Shown: one piece after another, positions 1 to 10,896 of the stretch
Position numbering within the stretch: the first letter of the stretch is position 1
Layout: each line of letters opens with the position of its first letter
Assembly: GCA_011037195.1 (NCBI GenBank)
Contig: JAAEAF010002755.1
Coordinates: 46,419 to 110,418 of the forward strand
DNA from: Triatoma infestans
Taxonomy: Eukaryota; Arthropoda; Insecta; Hemiptera; Reduviidae
Length of the DNA stretch: 64,000 bases
Direction: 5' to 3'
Translations under genes and position numbers: made by a program
Notes under the pieces: model-generated
Seen by the model: the letters and a program-made list of their open reading frames with translations, nothing else
Told to the model about the DNA's origin: nothing
The model's database searches: none

Positions 1-733
1 TTGTAATTGTACCACTGTACCCCAATCCATTGTGAATTTTCAATTTATGAGAGTACTTAAAAGATCGCATATTGTAAAGATATTACGCGATAATAACTTT
101 TCTGTTGGAGGCAATTTAATCCAGCTACGTAGACTTCTTGAAAAATATAATCTTTCCCCAAGTAATTCATTCATTTCAAAAATGTATAAGATTAATGGAC
201 AAGACATGGGCATCGACGCTGTTGTAGAATATTTACTTGCTCAGCAGCAATTAGCAAATCCTCCTACCCATAACAATCAACCTAGTCCCTTAAGGAATTT
301 GCAATTAATCAATAGTTTACCTACATTCGATGGCGAAAATTCAGCCTAAGTGTTCGATTTCCTAGACCAAATTAGCCATTGTGCTAGCCTTTCTGGCTGG
401 GACGACGCAGCAAAATTAGAAATACTAGTACTTAGGCTCTCAGGGTCTGCAAAAAAAAAATTTTACGACACCCAGAAAGCCGAATTACAACGCTAGGGTA
501 CAATTATAACGTATCCTCTAATTTCAGAGCGACTTCTAGCCCGATTTCGTAAGGAGAAAACACCACTAGTCCTCTTACAACAGATGACTAATATTCAGTC
601 TCTACCCACAGAGTCTCCTGAAACCTTCGCGGAGAGAATTAGACACATCCAATCCGCCATTCATTTAAAAGCACAAGCTAACCCACTCGAGGCCTTACAA
701 ACTATTTTAGACAAACTGGCCACTGATGCGATC
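1..733 (+). pseudogene. Broken retrotransposon gag-like gene, copy 1
   Basis: This is a decayed gag (capsid-like) region of an LTR retrotransposon. The first block (frame open 32-346) has a short basic SAP-like N-terminal segment (RSHIVKILRDNNF), a Q-rich stretch and then the gag-type motif LPTFDGENSA. After a stop at 346-348 the same protein continues with FLDQISHCASLSGW, a pattern typical of the Retrotrans_gag family, is broken again by a stop near 496, and resumes at 584 with LPTESPETFAERIRHIQ. A second copy at 13428-14070 is broken at different places, which confirms that this was one protein. No protease, reverse transcriptase or zinc knuckle is visible. At about 718 it runs straight into repeat B. 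The window edge may cut its 5' part. The gag assignment rests on motif pattern only. Confidence 0.7.
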
Positions 734-985
734 CTGAAGTGTTCTGTTCTGGCTTTGGTAGCAGAATACAGACTTAGTTGTTTGAAGGCTGAGCGCACAC
801 TGTATTCTTTGAAAGCTGAAGGCAGACTCTTCGAAGGAATTGCTCTCTCTCTAGTGGAGGAATTTTCTTGTACAAAAGAATTAACCTAATGGGATTTTTG
901 TGCCTTTGTTTTTCTAATAGCAATGACCTAGATTGTAGTATACCTGACTCTAAAATACACACTTTTTGAAGGTAAATTCACAGTT
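718..985 (+). repeat. Interspersed repeat family B, copy 1
   Basis: This segment of about 270 bp recurs inverted at 8965-9260 and, internally shortened, at 12838-13015. Shared landmarks are CTGAAGTGTTCTGTTCTGG near 734, CAAAAGAATTAACCTAA near 874 and GAAGGTAAATTCACAG near 969. The open frame 584-889 reads from gag into this repeat, so its second half is repeat-derived. The superfamily is unknown. It could be an untranslated or LTR-like piece of the gag element, because copy 1 directly abuts gag and copy 3 lies about 0.4 kb upstream of gag copy 2. Confidence 0.75.
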
Positions 986-1187
986 TGATATATGAACAAA
1001 ATTAGATTTTTGATACTATATAATATTCTAAATTATTTTTAAAAACTATTATTTTTCTATTTCGTTTTTCCACTACATTTAACAAAGCCAATTTTACAGA
1101 CCAAACAGCCAACTTTAGCGACTGTCAAAGTTTATAATTATCAGTTGAAGAAAAAAAAAAAGTCATTTATGCAAGACAACATATAAA

Positions 1188-1915
1188 ATAACCTGGTGTG
1201 AACCACTCACACTTCTTATTGCAGTTTACAGAAATATAATTGACAAATTTTCCCACATTCTAATAATTTTTACTAAACATTTACTTGTCTTCAGATTTAT
1301 GTCAATGGCAGAATCTAAATTTAATAAAATGAATCAGTTTGTGGAAACAAGCATAACTGCTCCCTCTCCTCCTAAAATAGTTTAAATTAACTTTCTTAGA
1401 AATAGGTCTCCGTATTCATAGTTAGTATATCACATTTAAAAAAAAATCCGCCGGTGATTTTTATGGAGAAATACGCAAAGAACTGAAAAAAACTATTCAG
1501 TAAAAACCCACTTCCGGTCAACTGATTTTCTTCATTCTCCGGATTTAATCAACATATCTAATTCTAAATAATATTATTTAAATGATAGAATTTATAATAC
1601 GAGAATATAGCACTTTATTAGAAAATATAACCACCACACCTCACCACCAAAAGCCGCCTTAAATGAATTTTCCGAGAGAAATATTCACAATTAAAAATTA
1701 TAATTCTTACATGTAATTGATATGCTAAGTTTAAAGAAAAGCGTTGCAGCCATTTTTGAGAAAACCGCAAATAAAGTGAAAAAAAGCAATTTAATAAAGT
1801 ATTACTTCTGGTTGAGGAATTTTTGACTAGATATCTTACTGTCAGGTACGATGTTGTTATGTAGACAGAATATCAAGCTATATTTCTTGACGTAGCTGCT
1901 ACAATTGACACCGTT
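1188..1915 (-). repeat. Old, diverged family A element
   Basis: The left end resembles the family A right terminus (CTGGTGTGAACCACTCACAC). The body holds the recurring landmarks CACTTCCGGTCAACTGATTT, GAATTTTCCGAGAGAAAT and CAGCCATTTTTGAGAAAA, in the order seen in the younger copies at 41913 and 43468. It is strongly diverged and probably lacks its far end. Confidence 0.65.
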
Positions 1916-3088
1916 TCTCATTTTTGACTACTTTACAAATTTAAATACAAGCACATATGACAGAACATTTCAGGTAAGATTCAACAATATTAGACAACAA
2001 ATTTTTGCTGGAATTCCACCATAAGAAAGCATGCGCTCAATACCCGGACATACAACAATGGACTTTAGCAACATCTTCCATGTACATGATACAGTTAACC
2101 TCAAACAGAACAGACATTAAAAATAAGTGTCACTGATTAATATCAATATAATAAAGATATCAATTGATTTTATATAGATTAGTTCCAAAGATGGAAATTG
2201 AAACTTTTATGTGCCTTCTGCGCGAATGCTTAGCCATTGAGTTGATTTCAATGAATCAAGAACAGCTCAGCCATTAAGTTGATCTTTGCGATAAGTCTTA
2301 AATTAGAAGATGTTTCTGATTTGAATAAACTACTAAATAGTTTCAACTGTACTTAGATTTCCTTGTGAAAGGATCTGTTGTAAGTGTCCTTTTTACAAAA
2401 ATTTTGTTATTTGCACTTCCTATAGAAACATTCTAATCGGCCATAAATTCATGTTTTGAGAGCAGACTCGTCAAAAGGTCAAGTAATGGATTTAATAATT
2501 TAACAGTATTTTATAATAAGCAGAGGCTTTTCAGTATGTTAAATTTTTTAGTAGATTAGTTTCAATTACAGACTTATATAAAATATGGAATATTTTTCAT
2601 TGTATGTTTAATCTATAAATTTATTATATATATAATAAATTCAATTGTAACTAAATGAATAAATGCTATTATTGTTCACAATGACAAATTCTACAATATT
2701 GTTTTCAATATCGTTGCAATAAAATACCGTTACACTCCAAAAGTTATTCCTATTCAACAATGCAGCTGAATTTCGACATTGAATAAATCCATAGTGTTTA
2801 CATTTTATAACTTTCAAATTAAACATTCTGAAACCATAAATTAAAATAAAATGACTGACCTACGATTTATTATTTTATCAATATATAAAATTGTTGCATT
2901 TTAAATCTTAATGATTTATTAATAATTTGTATTTATTTTGGTATCGTAATATTAGTAAGTTACACTGACATATATGTTTTATTGATTAAATCAGGCTACA
3001 TATTTAAACAAATCGGATGATTTAAATATAAATAGATGGTTCCAATAATTTTCCTCTTAATATTGTTTGCTGTATATAAACCCTATTC
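1916..3088. other. AT-rich stretch, no gene recognised
   Basis: No domain, RNA gene or clear repeat is visible. The open frame at 2641-2826 (minus) is short and of low complexity, and I read it as chance. Confidence 0.5.
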
Positions 3089-3091
3089 TTA

Positions 3092-3240
3092 TCCACGAGC
3101 GCAATGTTCATACCATCTGAGCCGACCTTCTTCAACCACCTCATCTGATGGCCTTACATTCAAACTATTTCGGATTACGGTGGACCTAATCCAATCTCTG
3201 AGGGAAACGTCATCCATATGGCTTGCAGGCACTCTGGCGT
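3092..3240 (-). pseudogene. C-terminal tail of a non-LTR reverse transcriptase
   Basis: The minus strand encodes about 40 residues ending in the pattern SLNVRPSDEVVEEGRLRWYE followed by HCARG. This matches the post-thumb tail of LINE reverse transcriptases of the RTE and craniofacial type (a basic Arg-Leu-Arg-Trp motif, then a His, then a basic residue and Gly). The upstream part of the frame (to 3418) shows no catalytic motif and is probably unrelated. It is a short, 5'-truncated relic. Confidence 0.6.
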
Positions 3241-3944
3241 TTCTTTTTGATGCCCAAGATTTATTTGAATTAGTAATGCAGTACATAGTATCAGTAACAC
3301 TATTGGTAGCATATAACATTATAAAACACATATAATATAACTGATGGTTGAATCCATAGTGCAGGAAAACATCAAAGATTTTATTTTGCCGCACTAGCTT
3401 CTTAATTTTTTTTGACATCTATCAGTTTCGAGCGTTGGCTTTCAATAGAACTCTGGTTTCATTAATGAAAAATTGCAATTTATAGTTTTACCTTCCATAA
3501 TAATTTTTAGAATCAATTAAGATCTACAAGATATTAAGTTTTATTTTTGTCCATTTCTTTATAAACCTTTTTACGCTAAATTTGTTTCATATTATTCTCC
3601 TAATATTCTTGAAAATATTCGCAAATAAAACAAATAAATAAAGCATGAATTCTATAAAAATATATTTTCTGACAGTATAGCCGCAGTTCTCTAACAGGTG
3701 TGATAATAAATTAAAACAAAAATTAACCACTTACCCCATTAACCAATTACTAATGGAATAAACACTAGAGAGGGAAGTACTTTTTAGATATAAAATAAAG
3801 TACATATCTAAATATACTAAAAAAATCCAAACTTCCGGATATAAATAAACCACCATACTTCTGGTGCAATCAATTTAATAACATAGATGTCTTATAAAAA
3901 AAATATTTTCTGGTAGGTTTAACTGTATAACAGTCAACTTTCTT
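3241..3944. other. AT-rich spacer before the unassigned gene
   Basis: No gene is recognised. Around 3830-3915 there are two short cytosine-rich motifs (CAAACTTCCGG and ACTTCTGGTG) that resemble pieces of family A, too diverged to call with confidence. Confidence 0.4.
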
Positions 3945-3968
3945 GTGTTCTTATTCGCCCAAAGTACT

Positions 3969-5182
3969 ATGAACAGAGAAAAAATGATAAATTATGTTGT
4001 TTCGGCCTTTAGTTGTAACTTTTTGACTATTAATTATGTTGAGGTTGTAGAAGATTGTGTAAACAAGGATACTGTACAGATTGTGCAAAAATGTTATATT
4101 AAAGTTGGGGAAACGTATTTCTCAAAAACTGGAACACTCTTTTCAACAATATCAGGAAGTACAAATATCGTAAAGACAGGATTGGTCACTACCAATAATG
4201 TAATTCGTCATGTCTTGAAGAAGAGAGCTAACATAACCAACAGACTTATACAGCCATATACAGTAAAAGAAATAGAACCCCCATCTCTATTGTATGTACG
4301 AGCTGCAAAGAAACGATAGTTAGAACTAGAAGAGGTGGATTTAAAAAGAAGGAAGATAGACTATGTACAGAAAACTACAGCTCCCAAAGAGGAATACAAG
4401 CAACTGGTGGAGAAGGAAAACGAGTTGACCGAATTTAAAAATGGGTTAATAAACCATATTAAAACACACTGGAAGAATCTAGACACAACTGGTGTGTACA
4501 ATGTTTCTGCGTTTACCGTAATCAACAAAGGAACTTTTATATATGTAGGAGACCTTGCAGAAAAGAAGGGTGCAAGAACGTATACTTTCTAAAAGGGTAC
4601 CACAAAAATATAATAATAAGTGCCTATTCTAATAAAGAAAAACATAAAGAAGATGGTTACATTATAATACCAAAAAATGGATTGGATATAATTTCCTCAG
4701 CCACCAAGAAACCATTTTTAACATTTACTACGAATGGTGTAACAACTTACAAAGAAAACTCGATTGTCAAAATAGAGAAGTTTGAATGTTCCACAGACAT
4801 GTGGAAAAATATGCAAGATACCGCTTTTACACAAGAGGAGATGGAAAAGTTTAACGATATTACGATGCAAGAAATAAAAGGTCGTATTAAAGTTACTGAG
4901 TGCAACCGGCTAGAAGAATTACCAAAAGGAACAGATCTACTAATTACAGATCTTAAACTAATTATTCAAAGAAATAAAATCCGATATATACTACAATTCG
5001 AAAATATTACTTATAGAAATAAACTTCCTATAGAAATAGGTACATTGTACATATACAATTATTGGTTAGAAAAAGAAATAGAATGTGGAAATGTAGATTT
5101 AAATTATAAAATAAAAATTAAATTTGATGGACTTAAAACTACTTTAAGTAAAAACAGAGAAAGGATTGTATTTTGTGTGTAA
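3969..5182 (+). pseudogene. Unrecognised intronless gene, about 405 codons, broken by one stop and one frameshift
   Basis: The frame opens at ATG 3969 and runs 116 codons to a TAG at 4317-4319. The same frame then stays open for 90 codons to TAA 4590-4592. Around 4580-4592 the coding frame shifts and stays open to TAA 5180-5182 (about 199 codons). Composition is continuous across both breaks, so I infer one original protein. The N-terminal third mixes hydrophobic and polar residues. The middle has a charged heptad-like stretch (EEYKQLVEKENELTEFK) that suggests a coiled coil. The C-terminal third is rich in alternating beta-type segments (TDLLITDLKLII, IRYILQFENITYR). No signal peptide, zinc finger or known catalytic motif is seen. 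An A-run follows the stop at 5202-5212. A decayed tandem copy follows. I do not recognise the family; a captured mobile-element or viral gene, or a retrocopy of an insect orphan gene, are the alternatives. Confidence 0.6.
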
Positions 5183-5229
5183 ATTATGTTGTATATTATT
5201 AACAAAAAAAAAAAGAATGAAACGCTGTT

Positions 5230-5720
5230 TTTCTCTGTAACCCCCTCCACCAAAGTAGTTAAAACTATGGTAGTTGAAAGCATAGTAACCCTCGTTTCTT
5301 ATGGAAGTGAGTTAACAAAACCAACAGGCTATTGTCACATGCAGTAAAAGAAATAGAACCCCCTGTTATTAGTTACTATCTGCAAGTAAACGACACTAGA
5401 GCTAGAAGAGGACGATGCAAAATAAAAGGTCATGTTAAAGTTTCTGATGCAACCGGCTAGAAGAATTACCAAGACTAGTAATTCTGGTAGGCCTTAAACT
5501 AGTTACTTATAGAAATAAACTCCGATATATACTACAGATAGAAAATATGGAGACATTGTGCATATCTAATTGCTGGTTAGTAAGAGAAATGCAAGACTTA
5601 GCTTTAGATTTTGACTATAAAATAAATTAAATTAGATAAGTTAAAACATATTGCCAGTAGACATAAAAAGTAAGATTTGTATTGTGTGTGTAAATTATGT
5701 ATATTATAAACAAAATAAAA
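5230..5720 (+). pseudogene. Decayed, internally deleted tandem copy of the 3969-5182 gene
   Basis: Blocks match the upstream gene in the same order. GCAGTAAAAGAAATAGAACC at 5341 matches 4261. GCAACCGGCTAGAAGAATTA at 5449 matches 4902. CCGATATATACTACA at 5522 matches 4981. GTGTGTAAATTATGT plus an A-run at 5686 matches 5175-5212. Between 5402 and 5420 the copy jumps from the equivalent of about 4335 to the equivalent of about 4864, so some 530 bp are missing. Many stops and frameshifts make it non-functional. Its position shows a direct tandem duplication including the trailing A-run. Confidence 0.75.
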
Positions 5721-6795
5721 AAAAAATTGTAGTATAAGGGATGGATTTTGTAACTAAACAAAATATTATGTTTATGTTATTTATAATAGAACCGTACACA
5801 TCTATGTATTATGGAAGAAAAAATGATAGAGAAAACTGTAATCAATTTTTACTTTTAATTGTTGTAATTATTTCATTTCTTTTTTTCTTTTGGACTGCAA
5901 AAATAGAGAAACATTTATTTATTTTTCTTTAAATTATTCACTTAACAGCATGTGGTGCTAGCGCGCGCCCGTGTGTGTGTGTGTGTGTGTGTGTGCAGGG
6001 GCGCGTAAAGCTGGTTTAGGAATGATCTGACGCTGCAAAAATACTTCTGCGTAATAATTTCCGTCTAATAAAAACAAGTTAAAACATTAAACAGAAATAA
6101 AAATGATTTTTTTTTGGGGGGGGAATATTTTGATAAATTTCTTCCAAATGACTACAGAATTTATTTATCTTTCTAATCGGTACTAATTACAACAAGTTTA
6201 GGGGCCAGACACTTGTATGTTTTTTGTTTTAAACAGCTCTAACGATTTTTTAAACTGATAGGCGTTAGTGCTGGAAGAAATGTCCACAGCTCCAAAGAGA
6301 AGATTTTGAATTTAGATAAAACGCAATCATTTTCCTAGATTAGAAACTAATTTTCTTATACTTTGCAAACATTGGTTTAACTTGTTTCAATATTCTTTGA
6401 TTAAAAAGTAACATAGTTTTAGTGCCTGATATCCTATGCCTGTTTAACAATGTAAGACAGTAGAACAAGCAGGTACATGTTTATAAAGGTGGAGGAAAGC
6501 TGATTCAACTTGGAAATTACTAGCATAATTGTTATTGCAATCCACAATAATTGCCATACGATAACTTAAGAATGTTTTAGTGCAATAGATGTTCATATTC
6601 TTTAGATTTATTTAATCAGGGAATATATTGCAAACATTGTCCACACACAGAGATTAATAAACTTTTGTACTATTACAAAAATATAGATGTATAGGTTAAT
6701 GAACCCTGGCCTATATATAGGGAAAGGAGTGAGAGAGATGAGGGAGAAGTATGTGGGTGAGGTATAAGGAACTAAAGAAAACTAGTATTGCCAAG
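5721..6795. other. AT-rich spacer with a GT microsatellite
   Basis: No gene is recognised. The open frame 5741-5932 encodes 63 mostly hydrophobic residues and ends in poly-pyrimidine DNA; I do not believe it. A GC/GT microsatellite occupies about 5961-5994. Confidence 0.5.
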
Positions 6796-6799
6796 TTAC

Positions 6800-6892
6800 C
6801 ACATCAGCTGAGTGGTGAAAGTGATGGACTTGTATGGCGAAGGTTGCGAGATCGCTTTTGCTGACTTCCGCAAAAAACAAAAATTAATTTTT
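6800..6892 (+). repeat. Possible decayed tRNA-headed SINE
   Basis: CAGCTGAGTGG near 6808 resembles a pol III A box, and AGGTTGCGAGATCGC near 6840 sits where a B box would lie but departs from the consensus. An A-rich tail follows at about 6872. This is weaker than the other SINEs in the window. Confidence 0.4.
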
Positions 6893-7030
6893 AACATCTC
6901 TTTGCCTACAGAAAAGTTTGTGGAGGAGGGGGAGGGGAAGAAGGTTGGAATAGGTTAATGGGAAGGGGTTAAGTGGCGGGTTAGGTGTAAGAGACTTGTG
7001 AGTGGTTGGGCGAGGGGGCACGGCCGCCAG
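6893..7030 (+). other. G-rich purine tract
   Basis: The plus strand is strongly G-rich, for example GGAGGAGGGGGAGGGGAAG near 6922, in contrast to its AT-rich surroundings. It contains enough closely spaced G-runs to allow a G-quadruplex. No gene is seen. Confidence 0.45.
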
Positions 7031-8964
7031 GTTGTGCAGAAAAGTGAATTAGAATCGGTCAATTCTAACTACTTATATATTTTTAAGCAAATCTATGCAA
7101 GTTCCAACACAAATATAGCTGAAGCGTGCTAATGCTATTGTGTTCGGAGAACTATAAGCATGTCATAACAAGTTCAAGCAATTCCTTTACAAAATTCTGC
7201 CTTAATTTTTCAATAATAGTGTAATAGTTTACCTTTACTAATTTTTTTACCCTTTAGACATAAACATCATTGGCTACGCATTGTTAATTTTTTAGCGAAT
7301 GAAAAATTCGATATGTGAAATTTTCTATTAATTGAGTATTTAATACATCAAATTTTTCTCACACTTACAGCCAAAATGGCGCCCCTAAAATTTTGGCGCT
7401 CCGGACAAATGTTCGCAAAGCAGGCGCTGTGGTAGACATCATTACCAAAAAGACACTGCTCTCTCTAAACATGGTCTGATTTTTTAATCATCCCATCGAT
7501 TTTAAGTACCCTTCCATTTTAGTTACTTACCCTAACCATTCGAACGTCCTCTATCCGAATCGTTACAAACTCACCTCCATCCGGACTGTATCAATTTAAC
7601 AAAGGCAAAGAAATCATAACTTCAACTTATAATAGTATTTTTCTAACGCAAAAACAAAGACACTCGCCAGTAATTTGTTCTTCCAAATTTGAAATTGCCG
7701 TAACTCACTATAAATATTTTTCTTAACCCTCCCAAGTTTTAACAATATTTTTTTAATTTTTAAAAATACTCTTCCTTCATTTCAATCTCAACGATCTCAA
7801 CGTACACTCCTCTCCTACCCTAAAGGGATATCTTAATCTTTTTTATTTTTTCTTATTGTTAATATCATTTCATTTAATTAACTGTCAATAATTCTGTATT
7901 GTAAATTCTTTTGTATTTAATATCTTATGCTCAATCTTAATATTTCATTAATTTAAATCTTTCTTTTATTTGATATATAAATCTAGGCAGTATTTCTTCA
8001 CAACAATACTGTACAATAATGTACCTTTTCTACAATAAATGTTTTAGAGCTCCTAAAGAAGGACACCAAGGGTAGCCGAAATATAGAGCAACAATGAATT
8101 CTTTTTATTAACAAAAAAAACTACGGCCATTGCCTTATAAACATAGACTACTAAATTGCAAATATTTATAAATTTAAATTGTACACTTTACAATTTATAA
8201 TTCAATCAAAAAAAAATATTGAACAGAACTTCCATATTTTTAAATAAACATAGACATTCTAACCATACTCTTATATCAATAATAGGAACTTTTTTTTTTT
8301 TAAGAGGAGGTGAAATGTTTTTCACGCACAAAGTGCCGGACTCCCAACAAAATGGCCTACCGGCTAAAAGACCCCCCTTCATCGCCGGACCTAGCCTAGA
8401 TTCACTTATGCAGTATTACATCAGGCTAGGCCCCCCAACCTGACTCTAATTAGGGATTCACATCCTCCTCATCCAACTCCCTTTTTTTTACATATTAAAA
8501 CTTATCTAGCAAATGTACTTACCCCTCTCCAATTCGCTCTACTTGTGAGAACTATACTATGGAATTGGTCAGAAGCCCACAGGATCAATAATGGCAATAA
8601 TAATAATAATTATTATTATTATTATTAAACGCAAATTATTATTTATTAATAATACTTTAAATAGTAAAAGACTATTTTTTAGACAAGTTTAATTATTATA
8701 AGCATTCATTTTATTCAACTAATTACATCTAATGGCATAGTTCGTTTTGTTATAATACTATCTACAAAATTTTAAATACATATTTTTCGTTTTTGAATTT
8801 CTTCTCCATTTCTAGCTGAATATTTGTATACTTTCTTATTTTCTATTATCAAATATGAGGTTTATCCTCATTGAAAGGACATTTCCACATAAAAATACAA
8901 ATATCCTTGGGACTACTCCTTCTAAAGAACCTCATTCTCAACATTCCTAATGTAAACCACAGTC
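7031..8964. other. No gene recognised; decayed repeat material
   Basis: The stretch holds a possible degenerate hammerhead-like motif at 8046-8078 (CTAAAGAAGG ... CCGAAAT), a GC-richer segment at 8330-8460 that looks like a repeat fragment, and an AAT/ATT microsatellite at about 8593-8627. The frame 8219-8443 crosses the GC-rich segment and shows no domain. Confidence 0.4.
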
Positions 8965-9260
8965 GAATACCGGTTGCTGTGAATTTACCTTCAAAAACAG
9001 TGTATTTTAGTGTCAGGTACTGTAAATTTGGTCATGGCAAATAGAAAAACAAAGGCACCAAATCCCGTTAGGTTAATTCTTTTGTACAAGAAAATTCCCC
9101 CGCTAGAGAGAGAGCAATTCTAAAGAATAGGGTCTGCCATCAGCTTTCAAAGAGTAAGGAGTCTGCACTTAACCTTCAAACAACTAAGTCGCAATTCTGC
9201 TTCCAAAGCCAGAACAGAAGACTTCAGGAATCGCTCTCCTAGTATTAGTGCCAGTTTCAC
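8965..9260 (-). repeat. Interspersed repeat family B, copy 2
   Basis: This is the inverted counterpart of 718-985. It carries CTGTGAATTTACCTTC, TTAATTCTTTTGTACAAG and the terminal CAGAACAGAAGACTTCAGG, all reverse complements of landmarks in copy 1. No gag sequence adjoins it, so B can exist apart from gag. Confidence 0.8.
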
Positions 9261-9484
9261 AATATATTAAATAAGTTTATAATATCAAATAACTTATTAT
9301 TTTTTTTTTATTTATTTTTTTTTTCCACTACACATTAAATAATTAGGATACATTAAAGTTTATTTTGGTGGGGAAAGTGTTTCAATTATTCAAAATATCG
9401 TACAAAAAAGAATTAATGCGGGAGAAAAGTATTCAAAATTGTTAAAATTGTCCAATAGATAATGTATTGGTCAAAAAAAAAGTA

Positions 9485-9580
9485 TAAGTTAAATAGAAAA
9501 AGTTTAATTTGAATAGAAAACGTTTAATTTTGAATAGAAGAAAGTTTAATTTGAATGGAAAAACATTTAATTTGGTTTTA
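9485..9580. repeat. Degenerate short tandem repeat
   Basis: GTTTAATTTGAATAGAAAA-like units of roughly 20-25 bp occur about four times in succession. The minus-strand frame 9442-9633 is an artefact of this repetition (repeated FKLNF). Confidence 0.6.
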
Positions 9581-10504
9581 AATAGGTTTGGGTTCGACTG
9601 TAAATTGCTATATAAGTTGTAGAAAATGTACATAATACATTTCTACAATAGTTACAGTCATAGATTGCTGAACTATTATTATGTCACCTGGAATTTGGCT
9701 AGTTTATAACATTCAACTGTATATCTGGATATCTAGAAGGTGAGCCCGAACCAGAAACAGGTTGATATTTAGAAAATAAAGTAGAGTTTTACAAATTCAC
9801 AAAACTGAGTTTTCCAACAACACGGATCAAACAATCAATATAATACATAAATGCATAACTTGCAAAAAATACGAACAATTATATTGGGCTTTAGTTGCAT
9901 CCAAATTTAGGGGCGTTAAACTTTGTTTCTAGTAATCACTAGTTATAATATTTTTAATAATTGATATGTTTAATTTGCAAGTTTAAACTGATAAATCATA
10001 ATGTTGCGAATCTCCATAAGGACTATGAAATATAAATTAAATGCAGAATGATCATCATCCTCTGTTTTGTAGTAACCTAAATCAACATTATATAATAATC
10101 ATATCTGGAATTAAATTAAATTATTAAAAAAAAAAAAACGCAGTGTAAGAAATCTTCACAAAAATATGTAGTAAAAATACAGCGTTGTTTTAGTTTTCAA
10201 TAAAAATGTTATTATTCAATAATAATAACATTATATATTATTATTAATATTATTCAATAAATATATAATATACTCAAGTTTTTCATTACAATGAATTTAT
10301 TTTTTAAACTTTCCCATATTCTATATTTAACTTAATGCTGAAAAAGTAGTACAATTCAAAATTTCAAAATTTTATATTTGTATTTGACCAGGTATAATAA
10401 TTAATATATTTGAATTTTATATTTATTAAATCTTGAACTAGAAAGATAGGAAAATCTCATCATCTCCTAATAATAAACAGCATCTTTATCTAATATTGAT
10501 TCTC
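9581..10504. other. AT-rich spacer, no gene recognised
   Basis: Only AT-rich sequence and short A-runs and TTATTA microsatellites are visible. Confidence 0.5.
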
Positions 10505-10563
10505 TCCCTTCAGATAATTCTGTCAGAAGATTAAAACGCCGCTGGCTTCAGGACTTCGTCAAT
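10505..10563 (+). pseudogene. Short C-terminal relic of a Jockey-type LINE reverse transcriptase
   Basis: The plus strand encodes SVRRLKRRWLQDFVNN and then a stop. This is the terminal pattern of Jockey-clade polymerase proteins and matches the end of the relic at 23228 (PPRRLKTRSIPRDSLLNN). Nothing upstream is recognisable. Confidence 0.5.
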
Positions 10564-10844
10564 AATTAAGCCTCCACTTCTCTAAACATAAATTAAAATT
10601 ACAAGTGAGTAATACCACGATTTGGAGGAATCTCCCATCATTTTTGTTTTACAGAGCCATGTAATTTGTTCTATAGCCATTAGATTCGCATGTGATTCGA
10701 TATATTTTACTGAAGATCAGGAAAAGGAAAAGAAACAAAAAATCTAGTACTGAACTAAACAAACCCATATTATCATTATATTAAATAAAAACAGTGAAAA
10801 ATAACATCCATTGTTTAGATTCGTGGACAGTAATTGATCTTTAG

Positions 10845-10896
10845 AGACATGACACTGCTCTGAAGAAGCCTATTGCAATATAGGCGAAACGTCATT
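10845..10896 (+). ncRNA. Hammerhead-ribozyme-like motif 1 (best copy)
   Basis: CTGAAGA at 10860-10866 is followed by one A, a perfect six-base stem GCCTAT/ATAGGC (10868-10873 with 10880-10885) and GAAAC at 10886-10890. This is the CUGANGA, stem II, GAAA core of the hammerhead. The outer ATGAC (10849-10853) and GTCAT (10891-10895) can pair. The single A before stem II departs from the textbook core, and I could not establish a full three-stem fold, so self-cleavage is not shown. Related motifs lie at 40841, 50024, 50938 and 59233. Hammerheads are known in Penelope-like retroelements. Confidence 0.45.

Noticed and set aside
3036..3335. 99-codon plus-strand frame
   Set aside because: It lies opposite the minus-strand LINE tail, which has a recognisable motif, so it is a shadow.
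5741..5932. 63-codon hydrophobic frame after the tandem gene copy
   Set aside because: Poly-pyrimidine DNA gives hydrophobic residues by composition alone; no counterpart exists after copy 1 of the gene.
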